Assembly: GCA_002694745.1 (NCBI GenBank)
Contig: NZMY01000050.1
Coordinates: 62,001 to 126,000, forward strand
Length of the DNA: 64,000 bases
DNA from: Croceicoccus sp.
GTDB taxonomy: Bacteria > Pseudomonadota > Alphaproteobacteria > Sphingomonadales > Sphingomonadaceae
Direction of reading: 5' to 3'
Made by a program: the position numbers and the translations under genes. The notes under the pieces were generated by a model. It saw only the letters and a program-made list of their open reading frames with translations, made no database searches and was not told where the DNA came from. Shown here one piece after another: positions 1-8,906 of the stretch (position 1 is its first letter; each line of letters starts with the position of its first letter).

Positions 1-543
1 TCGGCGGCCATATTATTCGTCGTCATCGTCGTGTTGATCCGCCTGCTGGGCAAGCGCGCGACCGGGCAGATGAGCAATTTCGACTGGATGATCTCGATCA
101 CCGTGGGCAGCCTTGCCGCCAGCGGGATCTTGCTCAAGAACGTCAGCCTTGCCGATGTGATCCTTGCCATCGCGGTCATCGGATTCCTGCAATGGGCCAC
201 CGCGTGGCTTGCCTGCCGCAGCGAATGGTTCGAAAAAATGGTGCGCGCCCGGCCCCGGCTGCTGGTCCACAAGGGGCGGCTGCTGGAAGAGGACATGCGG
301 CGCGAGCGGATCTCGCGGCACGAGATATTCTCGTATCTGCGAGGGCGGGGCTATGTCCGTCCGGACGAGGCGAACTGGGTCGTGCTGGAGAACGACGGCA
401 CCATGACCGTGATCCCCCGGCAGGAGGCAGGCTTCGACGATGCGGGGCTGCTGGACGATGTCGTGTGGTCGTCGTCTCCGGCGGCGGACGCGAAGGAACG
501 GCCGGGCGAAAAGCGCGGCGAAAAGGCGGAACCATCGCGCTGA
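1..543 (+). CDS. DUF421/YetF family membrane protein, 5' truncated
   Basis: The reading frame is open from base 1, so the gene begins upstream of the window and about 180 C-terminal residues are visible. The start of the visible part is hydrophobic and is followed by a typical DUF421 stretch (RLLGKRATGQMSNFDWMISI) and a further membrane segment. The cytosolic YetF-like C-terminal domain comes next, with its characteristic LLVHKGRLLEEDMRRERISR-type strand-helix pattern. Members are small inner-membrane proteins of unknown biochemical role. The tail after about residue 150 is charged and low-complexity. The next gene starts 42 bp downstream on the same strand. Confidence 0.85.
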   Translation, partial: SAAILFVVIVVLIRLLGKRATGQMSNFDWMISITVGSLAASGILLKNVSLADVILAIAVIGFLQWATAWLACRSEWFEKMVRARPRLLVHKGRLLEEDMRRERISRHEIFSYLRGRGYVRPDEANWVVLENDGTMTVIPRQEAGFDDAGLLDDVVWSSSPAADAKERPGEKRGEKAEPSR

Positions 544-585
544 CCTTAGGTTGAGACGGAAACCCGCGACGCCATGGAGACCCGG

Positions 586-1197
586 ATGACCGCCGACACG
601 AAGACCCTCGACCGGCAGGCCGCAACCCGGATCGCGCCCCGCAGCGGTGTGGCCTTTGAATTGGCAGAAGGCCAGCGGCTGACGGTGATCGACCCCGAAG
701 GACAGCAGGTGTCCGACCTGCTCGCCTTTGTGCGCGGAGACGTGGGCGAGGTGATCTCGAACGGGCGGACCTTCGATTATGAAGAGACGATCGCGCTGAC
801 CACCGGCAACCGGCTGTGGTCGAACCGCTCGAACGTGCTGCTCTCGATCGAGGAGGACACGGTCGGTCGGCACGATTTCCTGCTGACCCCGTGCAGCGAG
901 GCGACGTTCCGGCATTTCTATCCGGGCAAGCCCGTGCACCGCGGCTGTTTTGGCAATCTGGCTGAGGCGCTGGCCCCCTATGGAATCGGGGAAGACCAGA
1001 TCCCGGTCGCCTTCAACTGTTTCATGAATGTGCCGATCGCGGCGGATGGCGGCGTGTCCGTCGTGCCGCCGTCGAGCCGGGCGGGCGACCGCATCACCCT
1101 GCTGGCGCACCGCGACCTGGTGATCGGGCTGACGGCATGTTCGGCCTATGACAGCAATGGCGGCAGTTTCAAACCGATCGATTACCGCATCGACTGA
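586..1197 (+). CDS. Urea carboxylase-associated (DUF1989) family protein
   Basis: The 203-residue product matches DUF1989 over its whole length. Recognisable pieces are the N-terminal RIAPRSGVAFELAEGQRLTVID strand region, the DLLAF motif, SNGRTFDYEE, the Cys-containing TPCSEATFRHFY segment and a conserved NCFMNVPI element. The family occurs beside urea carboxylase or in amino-acid degradation loci and probably binds a metal or small ligand; its reaction is not established. I chose the ATG at 586 because GGAG at 576-579 is well spaced from it; an in-frame ATG at 574 would add four residues. No urea or allophanate genes lie nearby, so the context does not assign a pathway. Confidence 0.8.
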   Translation: MTADTKTLDRQAATRIAPRSGVAFELAEGQRLTVIDPEGQQVSDLLAFVRGDVGEVISNGRTFDYEETIALTTGNRLWSNRSNVLLSIEEDTVGRHDFLLTPCSEATFRHFYPGKPVHRGCFGNLAEALAPYGIGEDQIPVAFNCFMNVPIAADGGVSVVPPSSRAGDRITLLAHRDLVIGLTACSAYDSNGGSFKPIDYRID

Positions 1198-1224
1198 CCG
1201 CACAGACCGAAAAGGGAAAGACCC

Positions 1225-1416
1225 ATGAGCGACAAGCAGGACAAGATCGAAAAGCAGGCGATGCCCGACAAGGACCCGTCGGACATGCCCACGACCGACC
1301 GGCGCGAACGCAACAGCAAGCTGTATAACGAGCTGCGCAAGGAGGATTCGGTCGACCCCGAGCAATATCCCAAGAAGGACCGCGATGCCGCGGATCTGAC
1401 CGGCAAGGACCAGTGA
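1225..1416 (+). CDS. Small highly charged hypothetical protein
   Basis: A 63-residue, very hydrophilic peptide rich in Lys, Asp, Glu and Arg, with no hydrophobic segment and therefore probably cytosolic and largely disordered. A purine-rich AAGGGAAAG lies just before the ATG at the right distance for ribosome binding. It starts 27 bp after the DUF1989 gene and ends 22 bp before the glycosyltransferase gene, so it may be part of that transcription unit. Its composition recalls small stress-type or histone-like tail proteins, but I do not recognise a family. Confidence 0.6.
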   Translation: MSDKQDKIEKQAMPDKDPSDMPTTDRRERNSKLYNELRKEDSVDPEQYPKKDRDAADLTGKDQ

Positions 1417-1438
1417 AACGCCAAGGGTCGAAGCGCGC

Positions 1439-2530
1439 GTGAAGATCGCCGTCGTCGGGCATATCCGTTTCGCCATAGCGGAACCCTTCGCAGGCGGGAT
1501 GGAGGCGCATTGCGCGGCGCTGTGCAAGGCGCTGTCGGACGCGGGCCACGACATCGTGCTGTTCGCCGCGGATGGCAGCGAAACCGCCGCGCCGCTCAAC
1601 GCGATCTGCGACGATCCTTACGAGGATGTGCTGCCATGGGCGCGCTGGCGCGGGACCGAGGAACTGGCGCGCTATCAGCACGATTCCTTTGCGCGCGGCT
1701 GGGAGGCGATCCTCTCGGGCGGCTTCGACGTCGTCCACAATAATGCGCTGTTCCCCGATCTGATCGACTGGGCCGCGCGCGACAGCATGCCCATGCTGAC
1801 ATCGCAGCATGTGCCGCCCTTCGGCATCATGCGCGACGCGGTAATGCGCGCCATCGGCGACGAGCGGCTGCAGTTCAGCGTTACCTCCGCCAGCCAGCTG
1901 CCTCTGTGGCTGCAGCGTCCGGCGAGCAATCTCGGCGTGGTGCACAACGGGATCGACACGGCGTTCTGGCAGCCGGGCGAGAAGGGCGGCCGTTTCCTGT
2001 GGTCGGGCCGGATCACGCCGAACAAGGGCACCGCCGATGCGCTTGCCGCTGCGCATGCGGCAGGCGCCGAGCTCGACATCGCGGGGACGGTGGAGGACGA
2101 GATCTATTTCGCACAGCATGTCGCCCCGCTGCTGGACGGCCGCCGCCGCTATATCGGCCATCTGGACCGCGCGGCGCTGCAGGCGAAGGTCGCGGCGGCG
2201 CGTGCGGTGGTGGTGACGCCCGCATGGGACGAACCCTTCGGCCTTGTCGCGGCGGAGGCCTTGTCCTGCGACATTCCTGTGATCGCCTTTGACCGCGGCG
2301 CGCTGTCCGAAGTGGTGCGCGATTGCGGTGTCATCGTGCCCGCAGGCGATGTCGCCGCGCTGGCGCGGGCCATGCAACATCCACCCCGGCTTGCCCCCGG
2401 CATGGCGCGGGCGCGGGCGGAGGCATGTTTTTCGCTGCAGGCGATGGTCGCGGGCTATGAACGCCTGTACCGCGCCGCCATCGCGGCCGTTTCCCATGGT
2501 GCCGATACCGAATGCCGGGCGGTCGCGTGA
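1439..2530 (+). CDS. Glycosyltransferase family 4 (GT-B)
   Basis: A 363-residue GT-B glycosyltransferase starting at GTG 1439. The N-terminal Rossmann half carries the glycine-rich acceptor loop (FAGGMEAHCAALCKAL) seen in GT4 enzymes. The C-terminal half has the WSGRITPNKG donor-binding strand and a clear EX7E motif (DEPFGLVAAEAL). It would transfer a sugar from a nucleotide donor to an acceptor that cannot be read from sequence. The last codons overlap the start of the sulfotransferase gene (GTGA at 2527-2530), so translation is probably coupled and the two enzymes may act on one glycan or small glycoside. Confidence 0.88.
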   Translation: MKIAVVGHIRFAIAEPFAGGMEAHCAALCKALSDAGHDIVLFAADGSETAAPLNAICDDPYEDVLPWARWRGTEELARYQHDSFARGWEAILSGGFDVVHNNALFPDLIDWAARDSMPMLTSQHVPPFGIMRDAVMRAIGDERLQFSVTSASQLPLWLQRPASNLGVVHNGIDTAFWQPGEKGGRFLWSGRITPNKGTADALAAAHAAGAELDIAGTVEDEIYFAQHVAPLLDGRRRYIGHLDRAALQAKVAAARAVVVTPAWDEPFGLVAAEALSCDIPVIAFDRGALSEVVRDCGVIVPAGDVAALARAMQHPPRLAPGMARARAEACFSLQAMVAGYERLYRAAIAAVSHGADTECRAVA

Positions 2531-3381
2531 AGCCGCGCGGGCCCGCGCATGGCCCCGCGCATCGCTATATATTCGTGGGCGGGCTGCACCGGTCGGGCAC
2601 CAGCCTTGTCGCCAGCCTGCTGGCCGAACACCCCGACATCGCCGCGATCGAAGGCGCGCCGGTTCCGGAGAACGAGGGCTGCTATCTGCAGGGCGCAATC
2701 CCGCATACGGCGCGGCACGGCATCCCCGGCCATTTCGCGACCGATCCCGCGCAGCATCATGTCGAGGGCTGCGCGCTCGACCGGATGGACACGCGCGAGC
2801 GGCTGGAGGCCGACTGGGCGCCGTGGTTCGATCCGGGCAAACCGTGGCGGGTCGAAAAGTCGCCCGTCAATTTCACCCGCATGCGGCTGCTGCAGGCGCT
2901 GTTCCCGCTGGCGCAATTCATCGTCGTCACCCGCCACCCGGCGTTCACGACCGAGGCGATGCGCAAATGGATCGATGTCGAGGAGCGCCGCTTTCCGCGC
3001 CACTGGTGCGACGCGCATGACATCGTGTTCGCGGATATCGAGCATCTCCATGGCGTGATGATCGTGCGCTATGAAGATCTGGTCGGTTCGCCTGCCGCCG
3101 TGCGCGATGCGATGTTCGCGTTCCTCGGCCTCGGCCCGTGCGACACGCGGATAGAGGTGGCGAACGGCAATCGCCGCTATTCGGCGAGCGCGCAGCACAG
3201 CGCGCTGTGCTATCCCGCGCTTGGCTATGCGCCGGGGGGCGTGCATGTGCCCTTCGCCCCCGTCGTGCGCCATCCGCTGCGCGCGGTTCGTGACATGGTG
3301 ACCGCGATCATGGCCGCGCAGCACGGCAAAGCGTCAGTCCGGGCAGGCAATGCGGCGGAAGCCCCGATTTCCCGAAACTAA
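2527..3381 (+). CDS. Sulfotransferase family protein
   Basis: About 284 residues from GTG 2527, which overlaps the glycosyltransferase stop; an upstream ATG at 2512 is also in frame. Residues 16-26 ([11 protein letters not shown]) form the 5'-phosphosulfate-binding P-loop of PAPS-dependent sulfotransferases. VEKSPVNF and VTRHPAFTT correspond to the central helix and 3'-phosphate-binding strand, and the later [10 protein letters not shown] motif is typical of the family. Predicted role: sulfate transfer from PAPS to a hydroxyl on a sugar, lipid or tyrosine. The substrate is unknown; coupling to the upstream GT4 favours a glycan or glycolipid. Confidence 0.85.
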   Translation: MKPRGPAHGPAHRYIFVGGLHRSGTSLVASLLAEHPDIAAIEGAPVPENEGCYLQGAIPHTARHGIPGHFATDPAQHHVEGCALDRMDTRERLEADWAPWFDPGKPWRVEKSPVNFTRMRLLQALFPLAQFIVVTRHPAFTTEAMRKWIDVEERRFPRHWCDAHDIVFADIEHLHGVMIVRYEDLVGSPAAVRDAMFAFLGLGPCDTRIEVANGNRRYSASAQHSALCYPALGYAPGGVHVPFAPVVRHPLRAVRDMVTAIMAAQHGKASVRAGNAAEAPISRN

Positions 3382-3427
3382 AGCCGCGCCCATCCATTGC
3401 GGGAGTCTTGATTTAGGAGATTGCCCG

Positions 3428-5524
3428 ATGGCTGAGGATATCAATTTCGACGACGGCGGCGCCAACCACCAAAAGCCCCGCAACGAAGACGAGGTGATGA
3501 CCACGGCGCAGGGATCGCCCGTCGCCGACGACCAGAACTGGCTGACCGCCGGACGGCGCGGTCCGCAATTGCTGGAAGATCATATCGCGCGCGAAAAGAT
3601 CTTCCATTTCGACCACGAGCGCATTCCCGAACGCGTGGTGCATGCGCGCGGCTATGGCATCCACGGCCATTTCGAACTGAAGAAGGCGATCCCCGAATTC
3701 TCGCGCGCCGCGATCTTCAACGAGGTCGGCGTCAAGACGCCCACCTTCACCCGTTTCTCGACCGTGGCGGGCAGCGCCGGATCGCCCGATCTGGCGCGCG
3801 ACGTGCGCGGTTTCGCCACCAAGTTCTACACCAGCGAGGGCAACTGGGACCTTGTCGGCAACAATATCCCGGTGTTCTTCATTCAGGACGCGATCAAGTT
3901 CCCCGACCTGATCCACGCGGCCAAGCCCGCGCCCGACCGCGGCTTTCCGCAGGCGCAGACCGCGCATGACAATTTCTGGGACTTCATCTCGCTGACGCCC
4001 GAGGCGATGCACATGGTGATGTGGATCATGTCCGATCGGACGATCCCGCGCAGCCTGCGCTTCATGGAAGGGTTCGGCGTCCACACCTTCCGGCTGGTCA
4101 ATGCCGAGGGCAAGTCGCATTTCGTCAAGTTCCACTGGAAGCCGCATCAGGGCATGCAATCGGTGGTCTGGAACGAGGCGGTGAAGATCAATGGCGCGGA
4201 CCCCGATTTCCATCGCCGCGACATGTGGGATTCGATCGAGGCGGGCGATTTCCCCGCGTGGGATCTTGGCATCCAGGTCTTCGACGAGGCGTTTGCCGAG
4301 ACCTTCGAGTTCGACGTGCTGGACGCGACCAAGATCATCCCCGAGGAACAGGTCCCGGTCGAGATCATCGGCACGCTGACGCTGGACGCCAATGTCGACA
4401 ATTTCTTCGCCGAGACCGAGCAGGTGGCGTTCTGCACGCAGAACATCGTCCCCGGCATCGATTTCAGCGACGATCCGCTGCTGCAGGGACGCAATTTCTC
4501 CTATCTCGATACGCAGCTGAAGCGTCTGGGCGGGCCGAATTTCACCCATATCCCGATCAATGCGCCCAAGTGCCCGGTGCGGCATTTCCAGCAGGACGGG
4601 CACATGGCGATGACCAATCCCAAGGGCCGCGCCAATTACGAGCCCAATAGCTGGACCGGCCCCGCCGACGACAACCGCGAACCGCGCGGCCCGCGCGGCT
4701 GCCCGATGAACGGGTTCACCAGCTATGAAGCGCCGGTCGAAAGTCCCAAGATCCGGGCGCGCAGCGAAACCTTTGCCGATCACTACAGCCAGGCGCGGCA
4801 GTTCTATGTCTCGCAGACCGAGATCGAACAGGGTCACATGGCCAATGCGCTGACGTTCGAGCTCAGCAAGGTCGAGCATGTCCATATCCGCGAGCGGATG
4901 GTCGGCCATCTGCGCAATATCGACGAGGATCTGGCGAAGGAAGTCGCCGACGGGCTGGGCATGGCCGACATGCCGGACAAGATGCCCGCCGCGCGCGAAC
5001 CGATCACCGATCTGCCCGCCAGCAAGCCGCTGTCGATCCTTGCCAACAGCCCCAAGACCTTCAAGGGCCGCAAGCTGGGCCTGTATATCGCGGAAGGCGC
5101 GGATGCCGGCATGGTGTCGGCGCTGATGGAGGCAGTGAAGTCCGAGGGCGGCATGGTCGAGGTGGTCGCTCCGCACGTGACCGGCGCGAAACTTTCCGAC
5201 GGCAAGATGCAGGCCGCCGACCAGAAGATCGACGGAGCGCCGTCGGTGCTCTATGACGCGGTCGCGGTGGTGATGGGCGAGAAGGCGGGCAAGAACTATG
5301 CCGACGACAAGCCCAGCATCGACTTCGTCAATGACGCGTTCGCGCATGCCAAGTTCATCGGATACGCACCCGGCGCCATGCCATTGCTGAAGGGTGCGGG
5401 CGTCGCCGGAAAGATGGACCAGGGCTTTGTCGAACTGGCCGATGCGAATGGCGCAGCCGCGAAATTCATCGACCAGTGCAAGCAATTGCGGTTCTGGGAC
5501 CGCGCGGCGGTCAAGCAGGACTGA
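3428..5524 (+). CDS. katE: Large-subunit monofunctional haem catalase (clade II, HPII/KatE type)
   Basis: The 698-residue protein decomposes hydrogen peroxide. It carries the distal His72 in VVHARGYG, distal Asn145 in [11 protein letters not shown], and the proximal haem-ligating Tyr359 in the [15 protein letters not shown] motif. After the catalase core, residues from about 530 onward form the extra C-terminal flavodoxin-like (DJ-1/PfpI-type) domain that distinguishes large clade II catalases. The start ATG 3428 follows AGGAG at 3415-3419; an upstream in-frame extension to 3350 has no ribosome site. It is probably monocistronic. Confidence 0.96.
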   Translation: MAEDINFDDGGANHQKPRNEDEVMTTAQGSPVADDQNWLTAGRRGPQLLEDHIAREKIFHFDHERIPERVVHARGYGIHGHFELKKAIPEFSRAAIFNEVGVKTPTFTRFSTVAGSAGSPDLARDVRGFATKFYTSEGNWDLVGNNIPVFFIQDAIKFPDLIHAAKPAPDRGFPQAQTAHDNFWDFISLTPEAMHMVMWIMSDRTIPRSLRFMEGFGVHTFRLVNAEGKSHFVKFHWKPHQGMQSVVWNEAVKINGADPDFHRRDMWDSIEAGDFPAWDLGIQVFDEAFAETFEFDVLDATKIIPEEQVPVEIIGTLTLDANVDNFFAETEQVAFCTQNIVPGIDFSDDPLLQGRNFSYLDTQLKRLGGPNFTHIPINAPKCPVRHFQQDGHMAMTNPKGRANYEPNSWTGPADDNREPRGPRGCPMNGFTSYEAPVESPKIRARSETFADHYSQARQFYVSQTEIEQGHMANALTFELSKVEHVHIRERMVGHLRNIDEDLAKEVADGLGMADMPDKMPAAREPITDLPASKPLSILANSPKTFKGRKLGLYIAEGADAGMVSALMEAVKSEGGMVEVVAPHVTGAKLSDGKMQAADQKIDGAPSVLYDAVAVVMGEKAGKNYADDKPSIDFVNDAFAHAKFIGYAPGAMPLLKGAGVAGKMDQGFVELADANGAAAKFIDQCKQLRFWDRAAVKQD

Positions 5525-5645
5525 CGTGAATTCCCTGCGACCGGATGCGCCATATGTGCGTCCGGTCGCGGGAACCTTTTGGCGGGTCAGCAATTGGGCG
5601 GACTGACTGCAGCGGAAATTGCAGCCTCATTTCGCAGAGAACATC

Positions 5646-5918
5646 ATGTCCGCCATCGTCCCCGGCCCTTTCGTGCCTGCCGAGCTTGTCCTGCCGGATG
5701 GCAGCATGGTGCCGCTTTGCCTCCACGGCCTGTCCTGCGAGGATTGCATCGTGTCGGGCGCCGTGCCCGAGGGCAGCCACGAATTATGGGTCGGCGCGGT
5801 CGGCCCGTTCCATTTCGCGCGCGATCCGCAGCGGGATGACAGGCTGCGGTTCACCGGCCCGATCCATCCCGCGATCGTGCGGCATTTCAACAGCGTTCTG
5901 GCGATGGACAAGGCCTGA
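5646..5918 (+). CDS. Small PilZ-like hypothetical protein
   Basis: A 90-residue protein. Its central strand pattern (PLCLHGLSCEDCIVSGAV, ELWVGAVGPFHF) and its ending (FTGPIHPAIVRHFNSVL) resemble short alphaproteobacterial PilZ domains, in which an F-x-x-PLHPAVL-type strand-helix closes the barrel. The N-terminal RxxxR c-di-GMP motif of true PilZ domains is not visible, so it may not bind the nucleotide. The likely start is ATG 5646; TTG 5619 is also in frame. It lies between the catalase gene and a convergent Crp-family regulator. The family assignment is an inference from pattern only. Confidence 0.5.
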   Translation: MSAIVPGPFVPAELVLPDGSMVPLCLHGLSCEDCIVSGAVPEGSHELWVGAVGPFHFARDPQRDDRLRFTGPIHPAIVRHFNSVLAMDKA

Positions 5919-5962
5919 GCGGCCCGTCCCTGACGGCCCGACCCTGACAGCGCGTTCAGCGC

Positions 5963-6718
5963 TCAGCCCTTCGACAATTCCTCGCCCAGCTTCAGGCTTC
6001 CCTCGCCGTAGAGATAGGCCGGGTCGAACTTGCCCGCCTGCTCCAGCCGCGCGCGGTCGAGGATGGTGACCCGCCCGCGCGTCAGCTCCATGATCCCGGC
6101 CTCGCGCAGGCTGCGCACCACGCGGTTAAGGTGGATCGGCGTGGTACCGCAGGCGTCCGCGATCTCCACCTGCGTCAGCGGCAGGTTGAAACCGTCCTCG
6201 TCGCCCAGGTCCACGAAGGACAGCCGGTGCCACAGCTCGGCCATCAGATGGGCGAGGCGGCCCTCGATCGGCAAGTGCTCCATCGTCAGGATCCATTCGC
6301 GGTGGATCGCGGCGTCGAGCAGGGTGGAGAACCACAACATCCGCCCCAGATGCGGGTGGGTGGCGATCAGCCGTTCAAGCTTTTCATGGGTGACATAGCC
6401 CACCTTGGCCGGACCGATCGCGACGACCGTGTGGTCGAGCCGTTTGAGCGCGAAGGCATGCAGGTCGACGAAATCGCCCGGCACATGGATCGACACAATA
6501 TGCCGCCGCCCGTCACGCTCAATCGTGCGGGCCATATAGCCCTCGACAAGAAAGGTGCTGCGGTCGACGAGCTGCCCCGCCTCCAGGATGATCTTGTCGT
6601 GCGACAAGCGTTCGAACGGGCCCATCATCTCTTCGATCAGCTGCCGTTCGTTCGGCGTCAGCGCGTGACGCGCACGCCCCCGCAGGAAGCGCCAGCTGTT
6701 GGGATAATCCTCTTGCAT
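5963..6718 (-). CDS. Crp/Fnr family transcriptional regulator
   Basis: A 251-residue regulator with an N-terminal cyclic-nucleotide-binding-type beta barrel (including VSIHVPGDFVDLHAF), a long dimerisation helix, and a C-terminal winged helix with LTQVEIADACGTTPIHLNRV as the helix-turn-helix. The N-terminal iron-sulfur cysteines of FNR are absent, so it is not an oxygen sensor of that type. The ligand is unknown. It reads toward the convergent PilZ-like gene. A 16-bp palindrome at 6784-6799, about 65 bp upstream of its start, is a candidate autoregulatory site. Confidence 0.9.
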   Translation of the reverse strand: MQEDYPNSWRFLRGRARHALTPNERQLIEEMMGPFERLSHDKIILEAGQLVDRSTFLVEGYMARTIERDGRRHIVSIHVPGDFVDLHAFALKRLDHTVVAIGPAKVGYVTHEKLERLIATHPHLGRMLWFSTLLDAAIHREWILTMEHLPIEGRLAHLMAELWHRLSFVDLGDEDGFNLPLTQVEIADACGTTPIHLNRVVRSLREAGIMELTRGRVTILDRARLEQAGKFDPAYLYGEGSLKLGEELSKG

Positions 6719-6783
6719 GGTCGCTTCACCGATCCCGTATCGAATTGCGCGTAAAGCCGCGTGGCAAGAGAGACGTATAACCC

Positions 6784-6799
6784 ATTATCAAATGATAAT
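6784..6799. promoter_or_regulatory. Perfect inverted repeat upstream of the Crp/Fnr-type regulator
   Basis: ATTATCA-AA-TGATAAT is a perfect 7-bp inverted repeat with a 2-bp spacer in an AT-rich pocket of a GC-rich region. It lies between the start of the Crp-family gene (minus strand) and the end of the GT2 gene, at a distance suited to an operator. Which protein binds it is inference; autoregulation by the neighbouring Crp-type protein or a Fur-like site are both possible. Confidence 0.4.
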
Positions 6800-6822
6800 C
6801 GCTGATCATCGCTTTACAAGCC

Positions 6823-7764
6823 TCAGCCCGCCGCAGTCACGGCAGGCTGCGCGGCGGCTGCGTCCGCCTCCAGCTGGCGCAACACCGACGCGCTGCTGGC
6901 ATAGGGATGATGCGCCTGCTGGCGGGTGAGTTCGAGGTCCTCCTCGCGCGTGTCGCGGCACCGGGTCCAGCCGGTCTCGCGCGGTTCGGCGAGCCCCATC
7001 AGGCGAAAGGCGCGCAGCCAGTGCTGCATCGTCGGTTCGCCCCATTTGCGGCGGAAATATTCGGCATTGCGCAGCACGCTGTCGAGGTGGTGGACCGGCG
7101 GCATGTGATGCGGATGATACTGGTGATAGGCCTTCGCCCCGCGCACCCACCAGATATCCATGCCCGCCGCCGCGCAGCTTCGCCCGAAATCGGTATCCTC
7201 GCCGCCATAGCCGACATAGCCCTCGTCGAAGCCGCCGACGCTGCGGAACGCCTCGGCGCGCATGGCGAAATTGAGCGACCAGAAGCAGCGATAGTCGCGG
7301 CAGGGTCCGACGGCCTGCTCGGGCGGGCCGGGGCGTTCGGAATGGCGCACGGCGACGGCGTCGAGCGCGGCGAAATCCAGCGTTTCGACCGGCGCGCCCC
7401 TTGGCAGATAGCCGACCTCGCCCATGAACAGCCCGTCGGCCCCGTTCGCTGCGTCAGACCGGTCCATCGCGGCGGCGTAATCGCCCAGCAGTTCGGGATG
7501 CGCCATGCAATCCACGTCGAGGAACACCAGCCGGTCCCCGCGCGCCGCCCATGCCGCCGCATTGCGCGCGGCGGAAAGCGCAAGGCCGCCTTGGCCCGCG
7601 ACGATCTGGCGAACGGGGAAGTCGCAATCTGGCAGGTCGTAGGGATCGTCCTGCAGCACCGCGATCACCAGCTCGCCGGGGCGGGTGCGGCTTGCGCGCA
7701 GGCTGCGCACCAGATTGCGCAAGTGACCGGCGCGCCCATGCGCCAGCGTGCAGACCGAGATCAT
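6823..7764 (-). CDS. Glycosyltransferase family 2 (GT-A)
   Basis: A 313-residue GT-A enzyme. The N-terminus (MISVCTLAHGR) gives the first nucleotide-binding strand, and FLDVDCMAHPELL supplies the DxD-type metal/donor motif. The C-terminal half (VGGFDEGYVGYGGEDTDFGRSCAAAGM) matches the galactosyltransferase-like acceptor domain, with an ED motif. The start at 7764 forms an ATGA overlap with the stop of the upstream gene, showing tight coupling. It is third in an operon of three glycosyltransferases and is presumably the last sugar-adding step; donor and acceptor are unknown. Confidence 0.88.
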   Translation of the reverse strand: MISVCTLAHGRAGHLRNLVRSLRASRTRPGELVIAVLQDDPYDLPDCDFPVRQIVAGQGGLALSAARNAAAWAARGDRLVFLDVDCMAHPELLGDYAAAMDRSDAANGADGLFMGEVGYLPRGAPVETLDFAALDAVAVRHSERPGPPEQAVGPCRDYRCFWSLNFAMRAEAFRSVGGFDEGYVGYGGEDTDFGRSCAAAGMDIWWVRGAKAYHQYHPHHMPPVHHLDSVLRNAEYFRRKWGEPTMQHWLRAFRLMGLAEPRETGWTRCRDTREEDLELTRQQAHHPYASSASVLRQLEADAAAAQPAVTAAG

Positions 7765-8906
7765 GGCATCGCTTCCTTTTCCAGCGGGACCGGCGAGCCT
7801 GCGCCTTCCCACAAATCGCGCGCCAGATCGTCGAGCCAGCGCGCCGCCTTGCGGTCCGCCTGCGAGTCGATCCAAGGCTCTGCATCGCCGGTGCGCGCGG
7901 CCCGGGCCTCGTCCCACAGCGTTGCCCAGCTGGCGGCATCGGACGGCCACGTCGGTCGCGAGGCGCAGACCCCGGCGCGGGCCAGCGCCTCGGCCTTGCG
8001 TTCCTGCTCTGCGAAATAGCGCCATTCGGGGATGGCGATCCACGGCTTGCCGGTCTGGATGATCTGATGGACAATGGTGTTGCCGCAGCTTGATACGATG
8101 CGGTCGGCGGCGGCGATGTGATCCGACGCATTGTCGACCCAGCCGCGCAGTTCCAGATTGCCGGGCGGCGTCTCGTGCCATTCGCTGAAGGTCTCGCCAA
8201 TGACGATCCAGTGGGTATCCGGCTCGGCCCGCGCGCCCAGCGTCAGCGGCGCGGTGGGCGTGCCCTGTCCGCCGCCGCCCGCGATGACGAGCATCAGTTC
8301 GCGGTCCCTCGGCGCGCGAATGCGCTCGCGCGCGCCGTCGCTCGTCTGCAAGGGCGCGATCCCCAGACCGGGGGCGTGGAAGATCTTGCTCAGCAAATGG
8401 TCGGGGCGGCCCGGCTGCTCCAGCCTTGCGTCATAGGGGGCGAGCAGGCCGACAGCGCCGTCATAGCTGGCGCGGTGCGCGGGGTCGTCGCGGTCGCCAT
8501 GCTGCAGCACTGCGACATGCGGGACCGAGGCGATGCGGCACAATTGCCCGATCTCTGCCGAGACGTCGGTGACGAACAGGGCAGGGCGCGCGCTGGCAAA
8601 CCAGCCGGTGATTTCGGCCACTGCCTCGGTAATGCCGTGCCACCCCAAGGGCGCGCAATGCAGCGTATCGGGCACCGGCATGCCCGCCAGCCGCGGCGCT
8701 TCGCTACCCTGCGCCTCGAACAGCGACGGGATGGTGCGAATCTCGATTCCCGGATTTAGCGGCGGGAAGATATCGTCCCTTGTGCAGAACATCGTGACGG
8801 GCCGCCACTCCACCACCGCATTGGCGAGATGCGCGCAGCGTTCGGCATGCCCGCGCCCCTGGTGATGCACGAAGATCCCGACGGGACGCGTGTCAGGCTG
8901 CGGCAT
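7761..8906 (-). CDS. MurG-like GT-B glycosyltransferase
   Basis: A 381-residue protein starting MPQPDTRPVGIFVHHQGRGH, whose GRGHAERC loop resembles the N-terminal acceptor loop of GT28/GT1-type enzymes. The second half has LMLVIAGGGGQG followed by a C-terminal IAAADRIVSSCGNTIVHQIIQTGKPWIAIP stretch, the donor-binding region of the MurG/UGT superfamily. The start overlaps the upstream fused enzyme by 14 bp and the stop overlaps the GT2 start. Length and context argue against true MurG (no cell-division genes nearby). It probably extends the product of the first enzyme. Confidence 0.78.
   Translation of the reverse strand: MPQPDTRPVGIFVHHQGRGHAERCAHLANAVVEWRPVTMFCTRDDIFPPLNPGIEIRTIPSLFEAQGSEAPRLAGMPVPDTLHCAPLGWHGITEAVAEITGWFASARPALFVTDVSAEIGQLCRIASVPHVAVLQHGDRDDPAHRASYDGAVGLLAPYDARLEQPGRPDHLLSKIFHAPGLGIAPLQTSDGARERIRAPRDRELMLVIAGGGGQGTPTAPLTLGARAEPDTHWIVIGETFSEWHETPPGNLELRGWVDNASDHIAAADRIVSSCGNTIVHQIIQTGKPWIAIPEWRYFAEQERKAEALARAGVCASRPTWPSDAASWATLWDEARAARTGDAEPWIDSQADRKAARWLDDLARDLWEGAGSPVPLEKEAMP

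Noticed and set aside
13-1599. Long minus-strand frame of 528 codons opposite the DUF421 and DUF1989 genes
   Set aside because: It is antisense to recognised genes, is rich in Arg, His, Asp and Gln as expected of mirror frames in GC-rich DNA, and has no ribosome site or domain.
3413-5593. 726-codon frame opposite the catalase gene
   Set aside because: It is the mirror of a highly biased catalase gene, with no family match and atypical composition.
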